Origin: Sweltsa coloradensis
Lineage: Eukaryota; Arthropoda; Insecta; Plecoptera; Chloroperlidae
Assembly: GCA_024449915.1 (NCBI GenBank)
Contig: JAMZAV010000065.1
Span: 174,501 to 238,500, forward strand
Direction: 5' to 3'
Length of the DNA stretch: 64,000 bases
How positions within the stretch are numbered: position 1 is the stretch's first letter; every line of letters starts with the position of its first letter. Position numbers and translations under genes: made by a program. The notes below the pieces were generated by a model, which saw only the letters and a list, made by a program, of their open reading frames with translations, searched no databases and was not told the origin of the DNA. Shown one piece after another: positions 1 to 12,976 of this stretch.

Positions 1-15
1 AAAACTTTGCCGTGA

Positions 16-225
16 CAAGTTCGGGGGGTAAATAAGCGACGCCTGCAAGATGATACGGGTGACCCGGAGGACCCAGAGCCACACAAAGTGATTCAAAGAC
101 GCTGTTTACCGAGTCTCATCTCCTTTGCGTTTCAAGTCAACTACTCTTGCGTGGAGGACGCGAGTGAAACCGGTGTTTGTTCTTCGTCAAATAAAGAAAC
201 CGAATTTAGGATTGACTTGATGTGA
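16..225 (+). CDS. possible 3' coding exon fragment, unidentified
   Basis: After an in-frame stop at 13-15 the frame stays open for 69 codons to a TGA at 223-225. It has no usable start codon, so it could only be an internal or terminal exon. The middle reads GDPEDPEPHKVIQRRCLPSL and has many G-initial codons, unlike the AT-rich surroundings. AG dinucleotides near 18-19 and 48-49 could be acceptors. No family is recognised. A run of this length can occur by chance in a more GC-rich patch, so this is a weak call. Confidence 0.13.
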   Translation, partial: QVRGVNKRRLQDDTGDPEDPEPHKVIQRRCLPSLISFAFQVNYSCVEDASETGVCSSSNKETEFRIDLM

Positions 226-1009
226 CCCTCAATTATGTATTCTTGTGTCCCAGAGGCTTTGCTGCTAATTTGTCTGCTTGCTTTCGTCTCCTATTTAAAT
301 ATATACTTAGCGAAAACGGAATTTATTTTATGATTAATTAAATTGGGAATGGTATACGGACACAACCAATGTGGCTTTCTTTAACGCACCATCCATGTCC
401 ATGTTTAGGTACGTATTTGACCAGCTTAAATAACCTTTTATTACAATACACAAATATATTTTTCTCTCTTGTTGCTACAATCCATTCAATGTATATCTCA
501 AATTCTATTTCGAAAAGAAAAAGTTCTCTCTCTCAAACTTCTGTATTTTTACTTGAGTATGTTTATAGTAAAGCTTGAGACAGCTGAAGCCGACTAAATT
601 AAATCACTCGCATCAATGGCCACCAACTTTACAACACACAAATCAACAAAGAATGGAAAACATATACATTCACAAATGGACATGGTTTGCCTCTTCCATC
701 CCGGCTGTCTGCTTACCTTCCTTTGCTGATTCGTCTCCCAGAGGGGATTGCCGCAAACTTTTGGACCGTAACCAAGATGGCCGAGCGTCCGACGTCGGTC
801 TTAACCTAGATGAAAAATCACCATCTCTACTGTATTTTACATGAAAACCCTTCAAACTGTTATGATATAGTTTTTGTATGTGTGTGAGAATATTTCTTAT
901 TTGTATCGTGTCACCGCGTCACAGGCTTTTGAGTGTCCTTTTTGTAGAGACTTCTATAGATAGGTATTATGTAAATTGTCTCTTTGAGCCAACACCATCA
1001 TATAGGCTC
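226..1009. other. AT-rich sequence, nothing recognised
   Basis: No repeat, RNA gene or convincing coding frame is seen. Short overlapping frames on both strands around 575-855 look like neither a known family nor each other's exons. Confidence 0.4.
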
Positions 1010-1760
1010 CTTTGAAGAACCTTATAATATATTTTCGATACGGCACCGCATCCGCTCTAAGCCACACCACCAACTACAGCGCGAAGAGCTTCGGTCGAGA
1101 GCCTAACACCATTGAATTTATAGTGCGGTTAGAGTCTCACCGTCATTGGGTACTTGTCTACGGCGTCATACCTCCTAGCACACTCTAGTCGGCTAGCACA
1201 GTGTCGTACACAAGGCGCACTGTGATAGCAGCATCCCGCAAGCCCGTCTGTGCTAGTCGATCGGCAGAGTTTAGGCGACAGGACTTGGTCAACAAGCAGC
1301 AACTGTTAGGTTGAGTCTCTACCCATATTACCAACTCAATGCTAACAGTGAGAACAACTAGTTGGAGTCGAGCGGTATTCGCAGATGTAGAACTTTCTTC
1401 GCCTGTCGTTCCTTGTCGTGTCTTGGGATTTCCTCGACTCCAGTTGACAGTTGCAGGTAGCTCCAAGAAGCGACTCTCACTCATGACTGGGAAAATTGAA
1501 ACACGGCAGCAACTACGGGCGCCGCTGGCAAATAGTTTGACAGGGCCTCCTGCGGTTGTCAATCACCCCTGTCACCCACACTAGCTCTCGCTCCTCTCCG
1601 CTCCGTGCACAGTCTCAACACTATAATTAGATTTCTAGCTGTCTCCCTGTTCGCTAAAAGACGTGATTACTACAATTAGCAACTCCCCGATGACTTGGGA
1701 CATGATGGTGATGAAAGAGACGACCCGAGTTAGTCGATGACTGGGAATCTGTTGTTGAGA
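1010..1760. other. GC-richer unique patch with uninformative open frames
   Basis: This patch is visibly richer in G and C than its flanks and is open on both strands (minus 1185-1562, 125 codons; plus 1339-1584, 81 codons). Neither translation shows a recognisable domain, and both frames being open points to base composition rather than coding. It could be an old transposon piece, an exon or a regulatory region. Confidence 0.3.
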
Positions 1761-2527
1761 ACTTGGGGGTTGAAAGACCTGATCTTTAGGTGATTTGTTA
1801 AAGGCAAATTAGCTTCAGGTTGTAACTTAAAGTATATTAGCGAGAATCTTCAAGCTATGCAAGCAACGCAGTCACATCACGGACTACTCTGCTGTTAGAC
1901 AAATCAAGCGTGTACTTGCAAGTTGCAATACTCACATATTAACTTACATTCTAGTCATGTAAATATTAACGATATTAGCTTAACGAGTTATTATAAAAAT
2001 ATGATTTACAAGGGATGATTTGATTTTGTCATAATTAGTTTAGTTTTTTAGGATTGCTGTTCTATACATTCTTTGTATCAATTTATTTGCTGTGTATATT
2101 TATAAATCGGGTATCTTATTTACATTGTACGTATAACTCGTAGTGAATGGTTGGTACCTACCTTAAGGTTCACACCATTCGTTCAATTCATGAATGGGTA
2201 ATGTATCACATGTGTCTGAATACATAAATCGTTATAATATTATAAATAAAAATAAAACAATACAAACTATTGTTTTTTTTTAGTACCAAGTACATAATTA
2301 TTTTTTGACAATATAACCCTAGATTACGTACCACTGTCGTTCGTCCCTATAATTTTCATCTAATCAAATGCAATCCAATGCAAACATGTAATAAGAGTAA
2401 ATAAGGTGATACTAGAGATAATGAGATCCACGAACAAATTGTAGTGAATGTCTATATGAGTTGGATAGTTTTTTATTGCCTAAATTCCATGAAAATTTTC
2501 TATAACATGTCTTATAGGCTACCTTAA
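1761..2527. other. AT-rich sequence, nothing recognised
   Basis: Low-complexity A/T runs and no supported feature. It ends directly at the 5' end of Helitron-like copy A. Confidence 0.4.
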
Positions 2528-3301
2528 TTGGATGAGCGAAGCGAAGACTTCAATTTCACTGACCCCCAAAAAATTTAGCTCGGGTGTTTTTTTTTTTTTT
2601 TTTTTTTTTTTGTTTTTTTGTTTGTTTTTTTGTCTGTTTGTTCGCTCTCTACCGGGCAAACGGCATATGCGATCTTAATGAAAATTTGAAGGCACGTTCA
2701 AAATAATTTGAACTAAGACTTGCCACGTTTTTAGATACAATCGAAGAAATATTTCTCATGAATATCGTACTTTTACGATTTTTTTCGATTTTTAGTGCGA
2801 TATTTTCGTGACATTTGGGACCGATTCTGACCAAACGGGTGGGGGCATACAACGTTCATATTTCACATGGACATTAAGATAATGGTGATGTATTGCTTTC
2901 TGAAGAAAAAGTGAAAAAGTTAGCCAGAATCGAGAGAAATAAAGCTTTAATATACGTTTTTTTACTTTTGTGCGATATTTCGTGCCATTTGGGCCAATTC
3001 TGACCAAACGGGTGGGGCTACAACGTTCATATTATACATGGACATTAAGGTTATGGTTATGTAGTACCTTTTGAAAGAAAAAGTGGAAAAATTTAGCCAG
3101 AATCCATAGAAATAAAGCTTTTAATACAAGTTTTTTACGGTAAATAATACCAATTGACAAGAAACAAAGAAACTTGACAAATTCACCTTCAAGGCGTAGG
3201 CAGCAAAACAAAGCACTTGCAAAAAGTAAAGATATCCCACGCAAACTAAAACCTTTAAAAAGCTCATCCATCAACGCGGCGGGACTTTAGCGTTTTCCTA
3301 G
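2528..3301 (+). mobile_element. Helitron-like non-autonomous element, copy A (subfamily 2)
   Basis: The 5' end begins TTGGATGAGCGAAGCGAAG. The 3' end is a short hairpin (arms AACGC/GCGTT) followed by TTTTCCTAG and then a T. Just inside the hairpin lies an inverted form of the 5' end (GCTCATCCA). A poly-T tract sits near 2586-2610, and an internal unit containing ATGGACATTAAGGTTATGG is repeated. There is no Rep/helicase coding region, so it depends on a partner elsewhere. CTAG followed by T with a subterminal hairpin is the Helitron 3' signature. The internal sequence is shared with copies C and H but differs from B, D, E, F and G. Confidence 0.72.
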
Positions 3302-5635
3302 TAATAGTACACACTTGTATTGTACATAAATCGTGTATGATTGTTTATGTTGTTGTTAGTGCACGTGTATAGTTGTGTACATTCTTGCTAAATGCCGCAA
3401 TGTTTAGTCCACGTGTATTGCATTTAGTTCTTATATAATATTGACACCAAGTATTTGTTGTGCTTAATACGACTAAAGGGTGCATTAAAAAGCGAATTCT
3501 GTCACTCGAACAAATAACTGAACACATTTTCCGATTGAAGTTGTGTCGTTAATCAGCCTCCCTGGTGGACCCCCCCCCCCACCACCACCACCCACCTAAT
3601 TTACACTCCTCGTGAACCTCTTCTTTGGTTACCAAAACAAACAGGTTCCACACTGAATGGGGGTCTGGGTAACGAAGGTGCTTATTAAATGAAACACAGT
3701 GGGGTTGGGATATTCCTCGGGGATTCAGGAGGGGGTAGAATTCTTTCCCCTCATCCCGTGGGATCTCTCGCGTAGGGAGGAGGAGGAACACGATGGGGGG
3801 ATGGGAATTAATGCGTTATGAGTGATAGGAAGCGATGGGTGTTATCCGTGTACTCAATGTAAGTTATATGGCGTAATCGTAAGCTATGTAAAGGGGAGTA
3901 GCTTTATGTGGGTAAAGTAGTTGATATAAGGAAGGGGAGTCTTCCTTGTCTGATGATGCATACGTCACTAAACGTCACAATGATTAAGGATTGAAGAGAT
4001 GCGATAGTGCACATGCACGTTGTGTCATAAAAATCTATTCGGAATGCATCAAAAAGCCATTTAATGTGAATCGAAGGGACTTGTACCGTTAAGTGACTTT
4101 TATGTGGCATGAGTGAGGAGAACGAATTAAAATTCATTTCTGTGGGTAAAAGTTAAACCATGTCTATGATTATTGGCTTAAAATCTTTAAAATTTCAGCC
4201 AACTCTTCTTAGGCCTAACGCAAACATAATAAGTGGAAAGACATACGTAGGATACGCTACAAGCTTCAACTAATAAAATGAGTTGCAATAGACCGGACAA
4301 TGGATTAGGAACTTAATCGGAAAATTGTGTTTTTGTTGGTTGAACACATTGTGTGAAAGAGTATGTACCCTAAATATTGACAAGAAAAATGCTGAGAAGC
4401 TTTCAAAATTGTAATTTAAATTGTTATTTGCATTGTTTTAATCTGATGTGTCGATATTTACACTAGGATAGAAACGAAAGCAACAATTGAAACCATACCA
4501 GTTGGAGAGCCACATTGGGTGGCTATAGGTGCTGTTTGATTCAAAGTAGCTCAAATAATATAATATAATTAAATGGCTTTGGTTTCCGATACAATAATAT
4601 TACAAAACAAAATACTTGTTTGCATGACGATGAGGTGGATATGTGCAATGCGTGAGTAATATTTGTTTTATGATATCCAAGAGGCCTACGCTGATGTAAG
4701 TTGTTAATATATTAACTGTGTTTATTTTGTTTATGTATGCTTATAGATAAGAAGCTTTCTGTGGACATTTGGTAGACCTATAAATAAATATAGTCTGGCC
4801 AACAATACACAGATATTGCATGCAGCTTGATTTGCAGTACTTAACTGTAGATTGAATTGAATCTTTATTTTTGTCATTTGAACTTAACAGCATTGGTTAA
4901 AGATAAACACAAGACTGAACATTCAGTTATAACTTACACTGGTAATTATTTATGTTTTAGAGCAGTAATAATTGGTGTCAATAAATCACTAGTTTATTTC
5001 GTTCGTCAAAATCGATGTGTAACTCTAAGAAGGAAGCATTTTATATTAACTAATTTGAATGACTTAAAATAAATATTTAAACGTTGTGAATTTCATTCCA
5101 TACCGTTTATTTCCACTTGTTTAAAATTGCTTTTTTTTTTTTTTTTTTTTACAAATTTCAGGTTCCTAGGCGTCAATTTTAAAACCCTTATTTTTGCTTC
5201 AATAAGTACTGTTCATCTGCGATATCAAATTTCAATTAGCCTCAAACTATCCGTTATTGTAGACCTTAAACATTTTATTGACACTACTTGATAAAAAAGT
5301 GAAAACGGTTACCAAAATACAAATTATTAACTTAACCAAAACACCAATAAATCTGCTTCCTAGAGTTTAAATATAAAGCTTATAGAGAAATTCAACAACC
5401 AAACACTTAAGAATGCTAGTTACTAACTGATGCATCCCCTACGACAGAATGCAATTCCCTCAACCCTTCCTTACCAAGAGCCCTGTCATTCCGCAGCGGT
5501 GACTGACTGTCATCTACTAATAGACGATAATTGTTTGCATTTGTGGTGACTCCCTCGCGTCACTCCACGACTGACATTATTGCTCTCGCTTGTCATAATT
5601 GACGCGTGACTCGATCTCCATTCCCACCCGACGCC
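3302..5635. other. AT-rich sequence with a C/ACC-rich run
   Basis: No gene or transposon is recognised. A poly-C followed by ACC repeats lies at about 3570-3596 and a poly-T tract at about 5132-5150. The rest is unremarkable AT-rich DNA with scattered short frames that look like chance. Confidence 0.4.
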
Positions 5636-8600
5636 GAGCTCCAGGCTCCCATACACGTGATTCTACACGCGGATATGTCACAGGAACCAGCGATGTGTTC
5701 ACAGAGTCAGGCGAGCTCCAGGCTCCCGTACACGTGATTCTAAAACGCGGATATGTCACAGGGAAACCCGCGATGTGTTCACAGAGTCAGGCGAGCTCCA
5801 GGCTCCCGTACACGTGATTCTACACGCGGATATGTCACAGGAACCAGCGATGTGTTCACAGAGTCAGGCGAGCTCCAGGCTCCCGTTTCACGTGATTCTA
5901 CACGCGGATATGTCACAGGAACCAGCGATGTGTTCACAGAGTCAGGCGAGCTCCAGGCTCCCGTACACGTGATTCTACACGCGGATATGTCACAGGAACC
6001 AGCGATGTGTTCACAGAGTCAGGCGAGCTCCAGGCTCCCGTACACGTGATTCTACCCCGCGGATATGTCACAGGAACCAGCGATGTGTTCACAGAGTCAG
6101 GCGAGCTCCAGGCTCCCGTACACGTGATTCTACACGCGGATATGTCACAGGAACCAGCGATTGTGTTCACAGAGGTCAGGCGAGCTCCAGGCTCCCGTAC
6201 ACGTGATTCGACACGCGGATATGTCACAGGAACCAGCGATGTGTTTTACAGAGTCAGGCGAGCTCCAGGCTCCCGTACACGTGATTTACACGCGGATATG
6301 TCACAGGAACCAGCGATGTGTTCACAGAGTCAGGCGAGCTCCAGGCTCCCGTACACGTGATTCTACACGCGGATATGTCACAAGAACCAGCGATGGTTTC
6401 ACAGAGTCAGGCGAGCTCCAGGCTCCCGTACACGTGATTCTACACGCGGATATGTCACAGGAACCAGCGATGTGTTCACAGAGTCAGGCGAGCTCCAGGC
6501 TCCCGTACACGTGATTCTACACGCGGATATGTCACAGGAACCAGCGATGTGTTCACAGAGTCAGGCGAGCTCCAGGTCCCGTACACGTGATTCTACACGC
6601 GGATATGTCACAGGAAACCAGCGATGTGTTCACAGAGTCAGGCGACTCCAGGCTCCCGTACACGTGATCTACACGCGGATATGTCACAGGAACCAGCGAT
6701 GTGTTCACAGAGTCAGGCGAGCTCCAGGCTCCCGTACACGTGATTTCTACACGAGGATATGTCACAGGAACCAGCGATGTGTTCACAGAGTCAGGCGAGC
6801 TCCAGGGTCCCGTACACGTGATTCTACACGCGGATATGTCACAGGAACCAGCGATGTGTTCACAGAGTCAGGCGAGCTCCAGGCTCCCGTACACGTGATT
6901 CTACACGCGGATATGTCACAGGAACCAGCGATGTGTTCACAGAGTCAGGCGAGCTCCAGGTCCGTACACGTGATCTACACGCGGATATGTCACAGGAACC
7001 AGCGATGTGTCCACAGAGTCAGGCGAGCTCCAGGCTCCCGAACACGTGATTCTACACGCGGATATGTCACAGGGAAACCCGCGATGTGTTCACAGAGTCA
7101 GGCGAGCTCCAAGCTCCCGTACACGTGATTCTACACGCGGATATGTCACAGGAACCACGATGTGTTCACAGAGTCAGGCGAGCTCCAGGCTCCCTACACG
7201 TGATTCTACACGCGGAATGTCACAGGAACCAGCGATGTGTTTTACAGAGTCAGGCGAGCTCCAGGCTCCCGTAACGTGATTCTACACGCGGATAGGGCAC
7301 AGGAACCAGCGATGTGTTCACAGAGTCAGGCGAGCTCCAGGCTCCCGTACACGTGATTCTACACGCGGATATGTCACAGGAACCAGCGATGTGTTCACAG
7401 AGTCAGGCGAGCTCCAGGCTCCCGTACACGTGATTCTACACGCGGATATGTCACCCGGACAGCGATGTGTTCACAGAGTCAGGCGAGCTCCAGGCTCCCG
7501 TACACGTGATTTACACGCGGATAGTCACAGGAAACCCGCGATGTGTTCACAGAGTCAGGCGAGCTCCAGGCTCCGTACACGTGATTCTACACGCGGATAA
7601 AGTCACAGGAACCAGCGATGTGTTCACAGAGTCAGGCGAGCTCCAGGCTCCCGTACACGTGATTCTACACGCGGATATGTCACAGGAACCAGCGATGTGG
7701 TCACAGAGTCAGGCGAGCTCCAGGCTCCCGTACACGTGATTCTACACGCGGATATGTCACAGGAACCAGCGATGTGTTCACAGAGTTCAGGCGAGCTCCA
7801 GGCTCCCCTACACGTGATTCTACACGCGGATATGTCACAGGAACCAGCGATGTGTTCACAGAGTCAGGCGAGCTCCAGGCTCCCGTTTCACGTTGATTCT
7901 ACACGCGGATATGTCACAGGAACCAGAGATGGGGTTCACAGAGTCAGGCGAGCTCCAGGCTCCCGTACACGTGATTCTACACGCGGATATGTCACAGGAA
8001 CCAGCGATGTGTTCACAGAGTCAGGCGAGCTCCAGGCTCCCGTACACGTGATTCTACACGCGGATATGTCACAGGAACCAGCGAGGTCTTCACAGAGCCA
8101 GGCGAACTCCAGGCTCCCGTACACGTGATTCTACACGCGGATAGTCACAGGAACCAGCGATGTGTTCACAGAGTAAAGGGGAGCTCCAGGCTCCCGTAAA
8201 ACGTGATTCTACACGCGGATATGTCACAGGAACCAGCGATGTGTTCACAGAGTCAGGCGAGCTCCAGGCTCCCGTACACGTGATTTTACACGCGGATATG
8301 TCACAGGAACCAGCGATTTTGTTCACAGAGTCAGGCGAGCTCCAGGCACACGTACACGTGATTCGACACGCGGATATGTCACAGTAACCAGCGATGTGTT
8401 CACAGAGTCAGGCGAGCTCCAGGCTCCCGTACACGTGATTCTACACGCGGATATGGGCACAGGAACCAGCGATGTTTTTCACAGAGTCAGGCGAGCTCCA
8501 GGGTCCCGTACACGTGATTAACACGCGGGGTATGTCACAGGAACCAGCGAGTGTTCACAGAGTCAGGCGAGCTCCAGGCTCCCGTACACGTGATCTTTCA

Positions 8601-9035
8601 CGCGGAGATGTCACAGGACCCGCGATGTGTTCACGAGTCAGGCGAGCTCCAGGCTCCCGTACACGTGATTCTACACGCGGATATGTCACAGGAACCAGCT
8701 ATGTTTTCACAGAGTCAGGCGAGCTCCAGGCTCCCGTACACGTGATTCTACACGCGGATATGTCACAGGAACCAGCGATGTGTTCACAGAGTCAGGCGAG
8801 CTCCAGGCTCCCGTACACGTGGATTCTACACGCGGATATGTCACAGGAAAACCCGCGATGTGTTCACAGAGTTTAGGCGAGCTCCAGGCTCCCGTACACG
8901 TGATTCTACACGCGGATATGTCACAGGAAAACCCGCGATGTGTTCACAGAGTCAGGCGAGCTCCAGGCTCCCGTACACGTGATTCTACACGCGGATATGT
9001 CACAGGAACCAGCGATGTGTTCACAGAGTCAGGCG
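5636..9035 (+). repeat. 77-bp tandem satellite array, about 44 copies
   Basis: A 77-bp unit repeats head to tail from GAGCTCCAGGCTCCC at 5636 to CAGAGTCAGGCG at 9035. Each unit carries one CACGTG (in TACACGTGATT), one GAGCTC and a GGATATGTCACAGG block. About 3,400 bp at 77 bp gives about 44 copies. Because 77 is not a multiple of 3 the frame rotates each unit, and the many apparent ORFs (typically ending LPYT then stop) are artefacts. Copies differ by small insertions and deletions, often in homopolymers, and by a recurrent variant with GGAAACCCGCG instead of GGAACCAGCG. The right edge drops abruptly into unique AT-rich DNA. Confidence 0.95.
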
Positions 9036-9090
9036 GATTTGATTTTATAATGTTTTTATGACAGACGGTTGTTTGACGGCTGTAGCTAAA

Positions 9091-9205
9091 AGATTGGGTT
9101 TATGGAAATCAATCCAGAAATTATAAAATCCATCTCAGCGGGGTATCGAACCCCGGTCTCCCAATTGCCGGTCGGGTGCTTTACCCCTAAGCTACAGATA
9201 CGGTT
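9091..9205 (-). mobile_element. tRNA-derived SINE, head plus tail
   Basis: On the minus strand an A-box-like TAGCTTAGGGGTA is followed by a possible anticodon arm (stem CCCGA/TTGGG, loop CCGGCAA) and a B-box GGTTCGATACC inside a CGGGG/CCCCG stem. A tail with AATTTCTGGATTGATTTCC follows. The tRNA-like part plus a tail shared with other copies in the window marks a SINE rather than a working tRNA gene. Confidence 0.6.
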
Positions 9206-9378
9206 AACTTTTTTGTCGGTGCATTGTAGATCTAAATCGATCGGAACAGTACTGCAACGATTCTGCTGCCTTTGAACTGACCATCTAAATACATTTATAA
9301 TGTCATTACCTAATGCAGGTATGAGCGAGGGTTTATATCTCGATTTCATTGATCGGGAAACACTCCCGTAGGAGTAAT

Positions 9379-9421
9379 TGATTTTATGGAAATCAACCCA
9401 GAAATTTAAAAATCCATCTGT
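9379..9421 (-). mobile_element. SINE tail fragment
   Basis: About 43 bp closely match the tail of the SINE at 9091-9135 (TTTATGGAAATCAACCCAG against TTTATGGAAATCAATCCAG, then a shared AAATCCATCT). No tRNA head is attached. It is either a second truncated insertion or a local duplication. Confidence 0.5.
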
Positions 9422-9425
9422 GTTA

Positions 9426-12014
9426 GATAAAACTCGTATTTGGTGAATTACAAATTATAAACAATAGTGTTTGATTGACAGGTATTCTTGTTCTTATCTT
9501 TGGCTTTTATTCTATAGTACCCCGTCCCCACCTCCGGATATTTACATTGATTTAATATAGTGTGTTTCTGTTAAAGTAGCGATGTCGTTAAGATTTCATA
9601 TAATTTAGCCATTGAACTGAAGGTGATTTGATTGATTTTAGAGATCATATTGTTTCAAAATATTGTGTTTAGTTGAGATTACTGACTCATGATGCTTAGT
9701 TTTAATATTGAACGGAGTAGGAAAGAATATTTGAAAAATTGAAACCATTTCCTATATGGTTATTGAGGCTGTTTTGATTCGTTTCTTCACAATTTCCTAG
9801 TTTTCACAAATAATTATTTCATTCCTAACAGTTCTAATTCAAATCAGTTATCACAGTTTAAACTTTGAGTTTCCGCTTTTGCATTCCAATGAACCGGAAT
9901 AGGTTGGCTATAATGATTCTCGGGATTGTGGTCAATGCACTAATTTTATTTAAAACCAAATATGTAGGCTATATTTTTATGTAAATAATGCTCCAACTGC
10001 CTGCTCTGACCTTAGCTTATCCTGATTAGGCCCAACGTCATTTTATATTATTTGTTTTAGAACTATTCATTGTTCAAAGTGGCTTAATTATCAAACCTAG
10101 AATTCAATATTTTAAACCGCGGGCCGTCACTGTTTGCATGGCTGGTAAAAAGCCAAACTGTTTGTGTGTATCTCCTGCCCCTCCTTCACTCCAGTTCAAT
10201 GTGATGAAAACCAGCATTACCAATGTTAGCAATCAATAATATTCAATAACTATCAGCATTTTCGTCAATTATTTATATCATCAGAGGTTTAATGTGTCAG
10301 TATATTGATTTTTATTTATATAATGTTTTAAAACTAGATTGAAAACTTCGAAAGGATATTTATAATTAAAATATAATGATTGGTTTTTGAAATATAGAAC
10401 GTACTTTGTTTGCTTTTCCATACATTTGATAATAATGTTAAATGATTTAACATGGCTCCATTTTCGTTTCGCGAATAAAACAAAACATTCTCAGGGAACC
10501 GATTATTTCAACAACTAAAAAATCTTCAGTGCAAACAATGTTTCTTGAATTTAATATAATCAAATCTACTCTGGCTACATCAGCTCGTCTTGCGGAAGTC
10601 AAGTAGAGTATATCTGAGTAGGCCTAGACCATACTCGTTTTTATGTCAATGCCAATCAGGCCCAATTGAGACAATAATAATAAATATAGCGAATAATAAC
10701 GATAATAATTGTTTCATTTGAACGACCAACAAACAAACAAATTTACGAAAGCTGCAAACACAAATCATTTTTAACCTAAAGAGACCAAAATATAGAGATT
10801 TCACTATTTCCTCAATTCAACATTGTTATGACATTTGGGATTTCTCAAATCACCGAATCACGAGTAAATAATAACCTCTGATTGGAATAATTTTACTTGG
10901 CCATGATAGCCGTGGGCACTCTTTGCCCGTGTGTGTTAGGGGACCAAACCGTACCGACTATAGGATCCGATCCGATCCGATATACCGACACAAAGGTGGA
11001 CGCAACTAGCGCCGCTTTACCTTGCGGCGGAATACAGAAACAAACAAATCACATGGGAAATCTTACAGACCAATAATATGTCAAATAAATAGGTTTGCAT
11101 TGTCAACAATACGAAATGACCAGCGGCCAGTGTATTTGCTTTCGATATAAACAGTAAACAACTTTTCAAATATCAAACTCATTTTTATTGTTTTCGAAAT
11201 GTTGACTGTAGACCATTCAGTTCGACTGGCGTTTTTGTTTTTTTTTAATAGTCGTTTATAAATAACTGAGCAAACTCGAGCGATGGCGGTCTCATGTATG
11301 GGTACAAGCCTCGGGCGGGCTTGGGGGACCCGCTCATTGCTGCCTACCGTACGCTCTGTCCACCCTAGAAGCCATTCACAGAGAGCTGAGATCACAAATA
11401 AAAACAATTGCTTATAAAAATAATATTTATACTGCGTTTTTATCACATTACTCTTTCCTCCAATCAATTATGGGGGTACGTGAATTGCTTAAAATCTGAC
11501 ATTAAACAAATTAAATAATATTAATATTTTGTTTTTCGGGTCTTCAAGAATTCAGTTATTTAAGATACCGTGACAGATTACAAGATAAGAATTAATATGC
11601 TGGAACATATCATTCCCCATAATATACTTTGGTACAAATAAAAATGTTGAGAGGTGGAACTTGTCAAATGTGTCTGATTTGAGAACGTATAGGTAATTTA
11701 CATTAAAATAATTCCTTTAATAATACGTACTAAAACATCTCTAACCAACCCAAATAAAATTCAACATTAGTCGTAAATATTAAGTAAGTAAGAAAGTAAC
11801 TTAAAGTAAGCATTGAACCAAGTATTATTATCGGTATGATGTATATGTATTATATATCTTTATTTAATTAGTCAGATCATGTAATATCAATACTTAGCAC
11901 AATAACAAATTTACCAAACTTTCCCAAAGAGTAATATTTCGATTCATGTATTATATCAAAAAAGAAATAGATTTTAAATAAGGCAAATATTGACTATTCA
12001 AGATTAAGCTGAAA
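9426..12014. other. AT-rich sequence, nothing recognised
   Basis: Long AT-rich tract. A short GATCC/GATCCG run lies near 10965-10982. A minus-strand open frame at 11081-11467 (128 codons) shows no known domain and is within chance length. No transposon end is seen. Confidence 0.4.
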
Positions 12015-12031
12015 CCCGGCACCTCCACCAA
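12015..12031 (+). repeat. tRNA-Ala 3'-CCA-like motif, copy 1
   Basis: CCCGGCACCTCCACCA followed by AATACT. It splits as a tRNA 3' end: T-stem CCCGG, acceptor strand CACCTCC, discriminator A, then CCA. No tRNA body precedes it. The reverse complement starts TGG, like a primer-binding site. Confidence 0.6.
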
Positions 12032-12299
12032 ATACTACATTAAAAATAAAAACTTCGTTTCTCAAGTCGATGATGAGGTGTTTTGTTTTAAGTTACATTT
12101 TAGACTGCACGACTAAATGTGACTTATATTTTACCCTTGATTCATTTCTACACATGGAGGCTATTGCGGGCCCACAGTCTTCTTACTCCGATATTGCAAA
12201 TACACACAAGAAGGATTCAATTAACACAACTAACTTAAGAAATGTTTTGAAGCATTGTTAAGAAAATTTTATATTTTTCAATTATACTTATAACACGAA

Positions 12300-12680
12300 A
12301 GTATGTGTGGCCCTTTACCATTCCACGTTTCCCTGGATCTCCGATCTCTTCTTGCACAAACAAACAAACAAAGCTTACTCTTTGACCTGTAACGTCGTTC
12401 CTTCTATTTCCTATCCATCGCGCTTGCTCGCATGCCGGCCGGCGAACATAAGTTCCTCTAAAGGCACCCGAAACAGCGGGTACGCGAAGAGCTGTGCTGT
12501 GTTCCTAGCCTCCCCGAGCGGCAAGCCCGTGATGGAGTGGTGTCCGGGGGCCTCACCCGCTACCTCTGGCAAAGTGCAACTTCCCGTTTCCCACTCTTTC
12601 CATGGCGTCCCCAAGGCCTAACACCGACACCAGCCAGTGCAGCCAACAGGTCGCCAAGAATGCGCTAATTGTTGCTGTCT
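12300..12680. other. GC-richer patch, open on both strands
   Basis: A compositional island in AT-rich DNA. Plus 12307-12621 (104 codons) and minus 12411-12614 are both open. The translations carry no recognisable motif. It may be an exon, an old repeat or a regulatory island. Confidence 0.25.
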
Positions 12681-12976
12681 AAAACTTGAATACCGTTAAG
12701 ATTGCGCAATCAGTTTTATCTCTTAAAATATATAATTGGCTTAAGATTTACAAAGCGTTAAGATTTTACAAAACATCCGAATAAAAACTATCTAAAATTT
12801 GTTTTTACTCCTTGTCTGGAAATAATGATACACATTCAATATGTAAATATTCGATAAAATACACTTGATGATGTATGTTTTAATTTCAGATATTGATTTA
12901 TACAAATTAATCTCCTTGGTGTAAATGATGTTTTACGCAAGGAATTGTTTTCGTTGCGCGTATACGTTATCAACTT

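Noticed and set aside
1185..1562. 125-codon minus-strand frame as a gene
   Set aside because: The opposite strand is also open, no domain is visible, and the GC-richer composition lowers stop frequency.
2528..3301. Cut-and-paste MITE with terminal inverted repeats TTGGATGAGCG
   Set aside because: The inverted repeat is not terminal on the 3' side; the hairpin and CTAG lie outside it, and no target duplication is seen.
5636..9035. CRISPR array
   Set aside because: Units are head-to-tail without unique spacers, and the context is eukaryotic.
5599..9061. Many open frames of 60-218 codons on both strands with repeated peptides
   Set aside because: They are frames through the 77-bp satellite; the period is not a multiple of 3, and each frame closes at the same TGA in CACGTGATT.
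11081..11467. 128-codon minus-strand frame as a gene
   Set aside because: No recognisable domain or regulatory context; the length is within chance for 64 kb.
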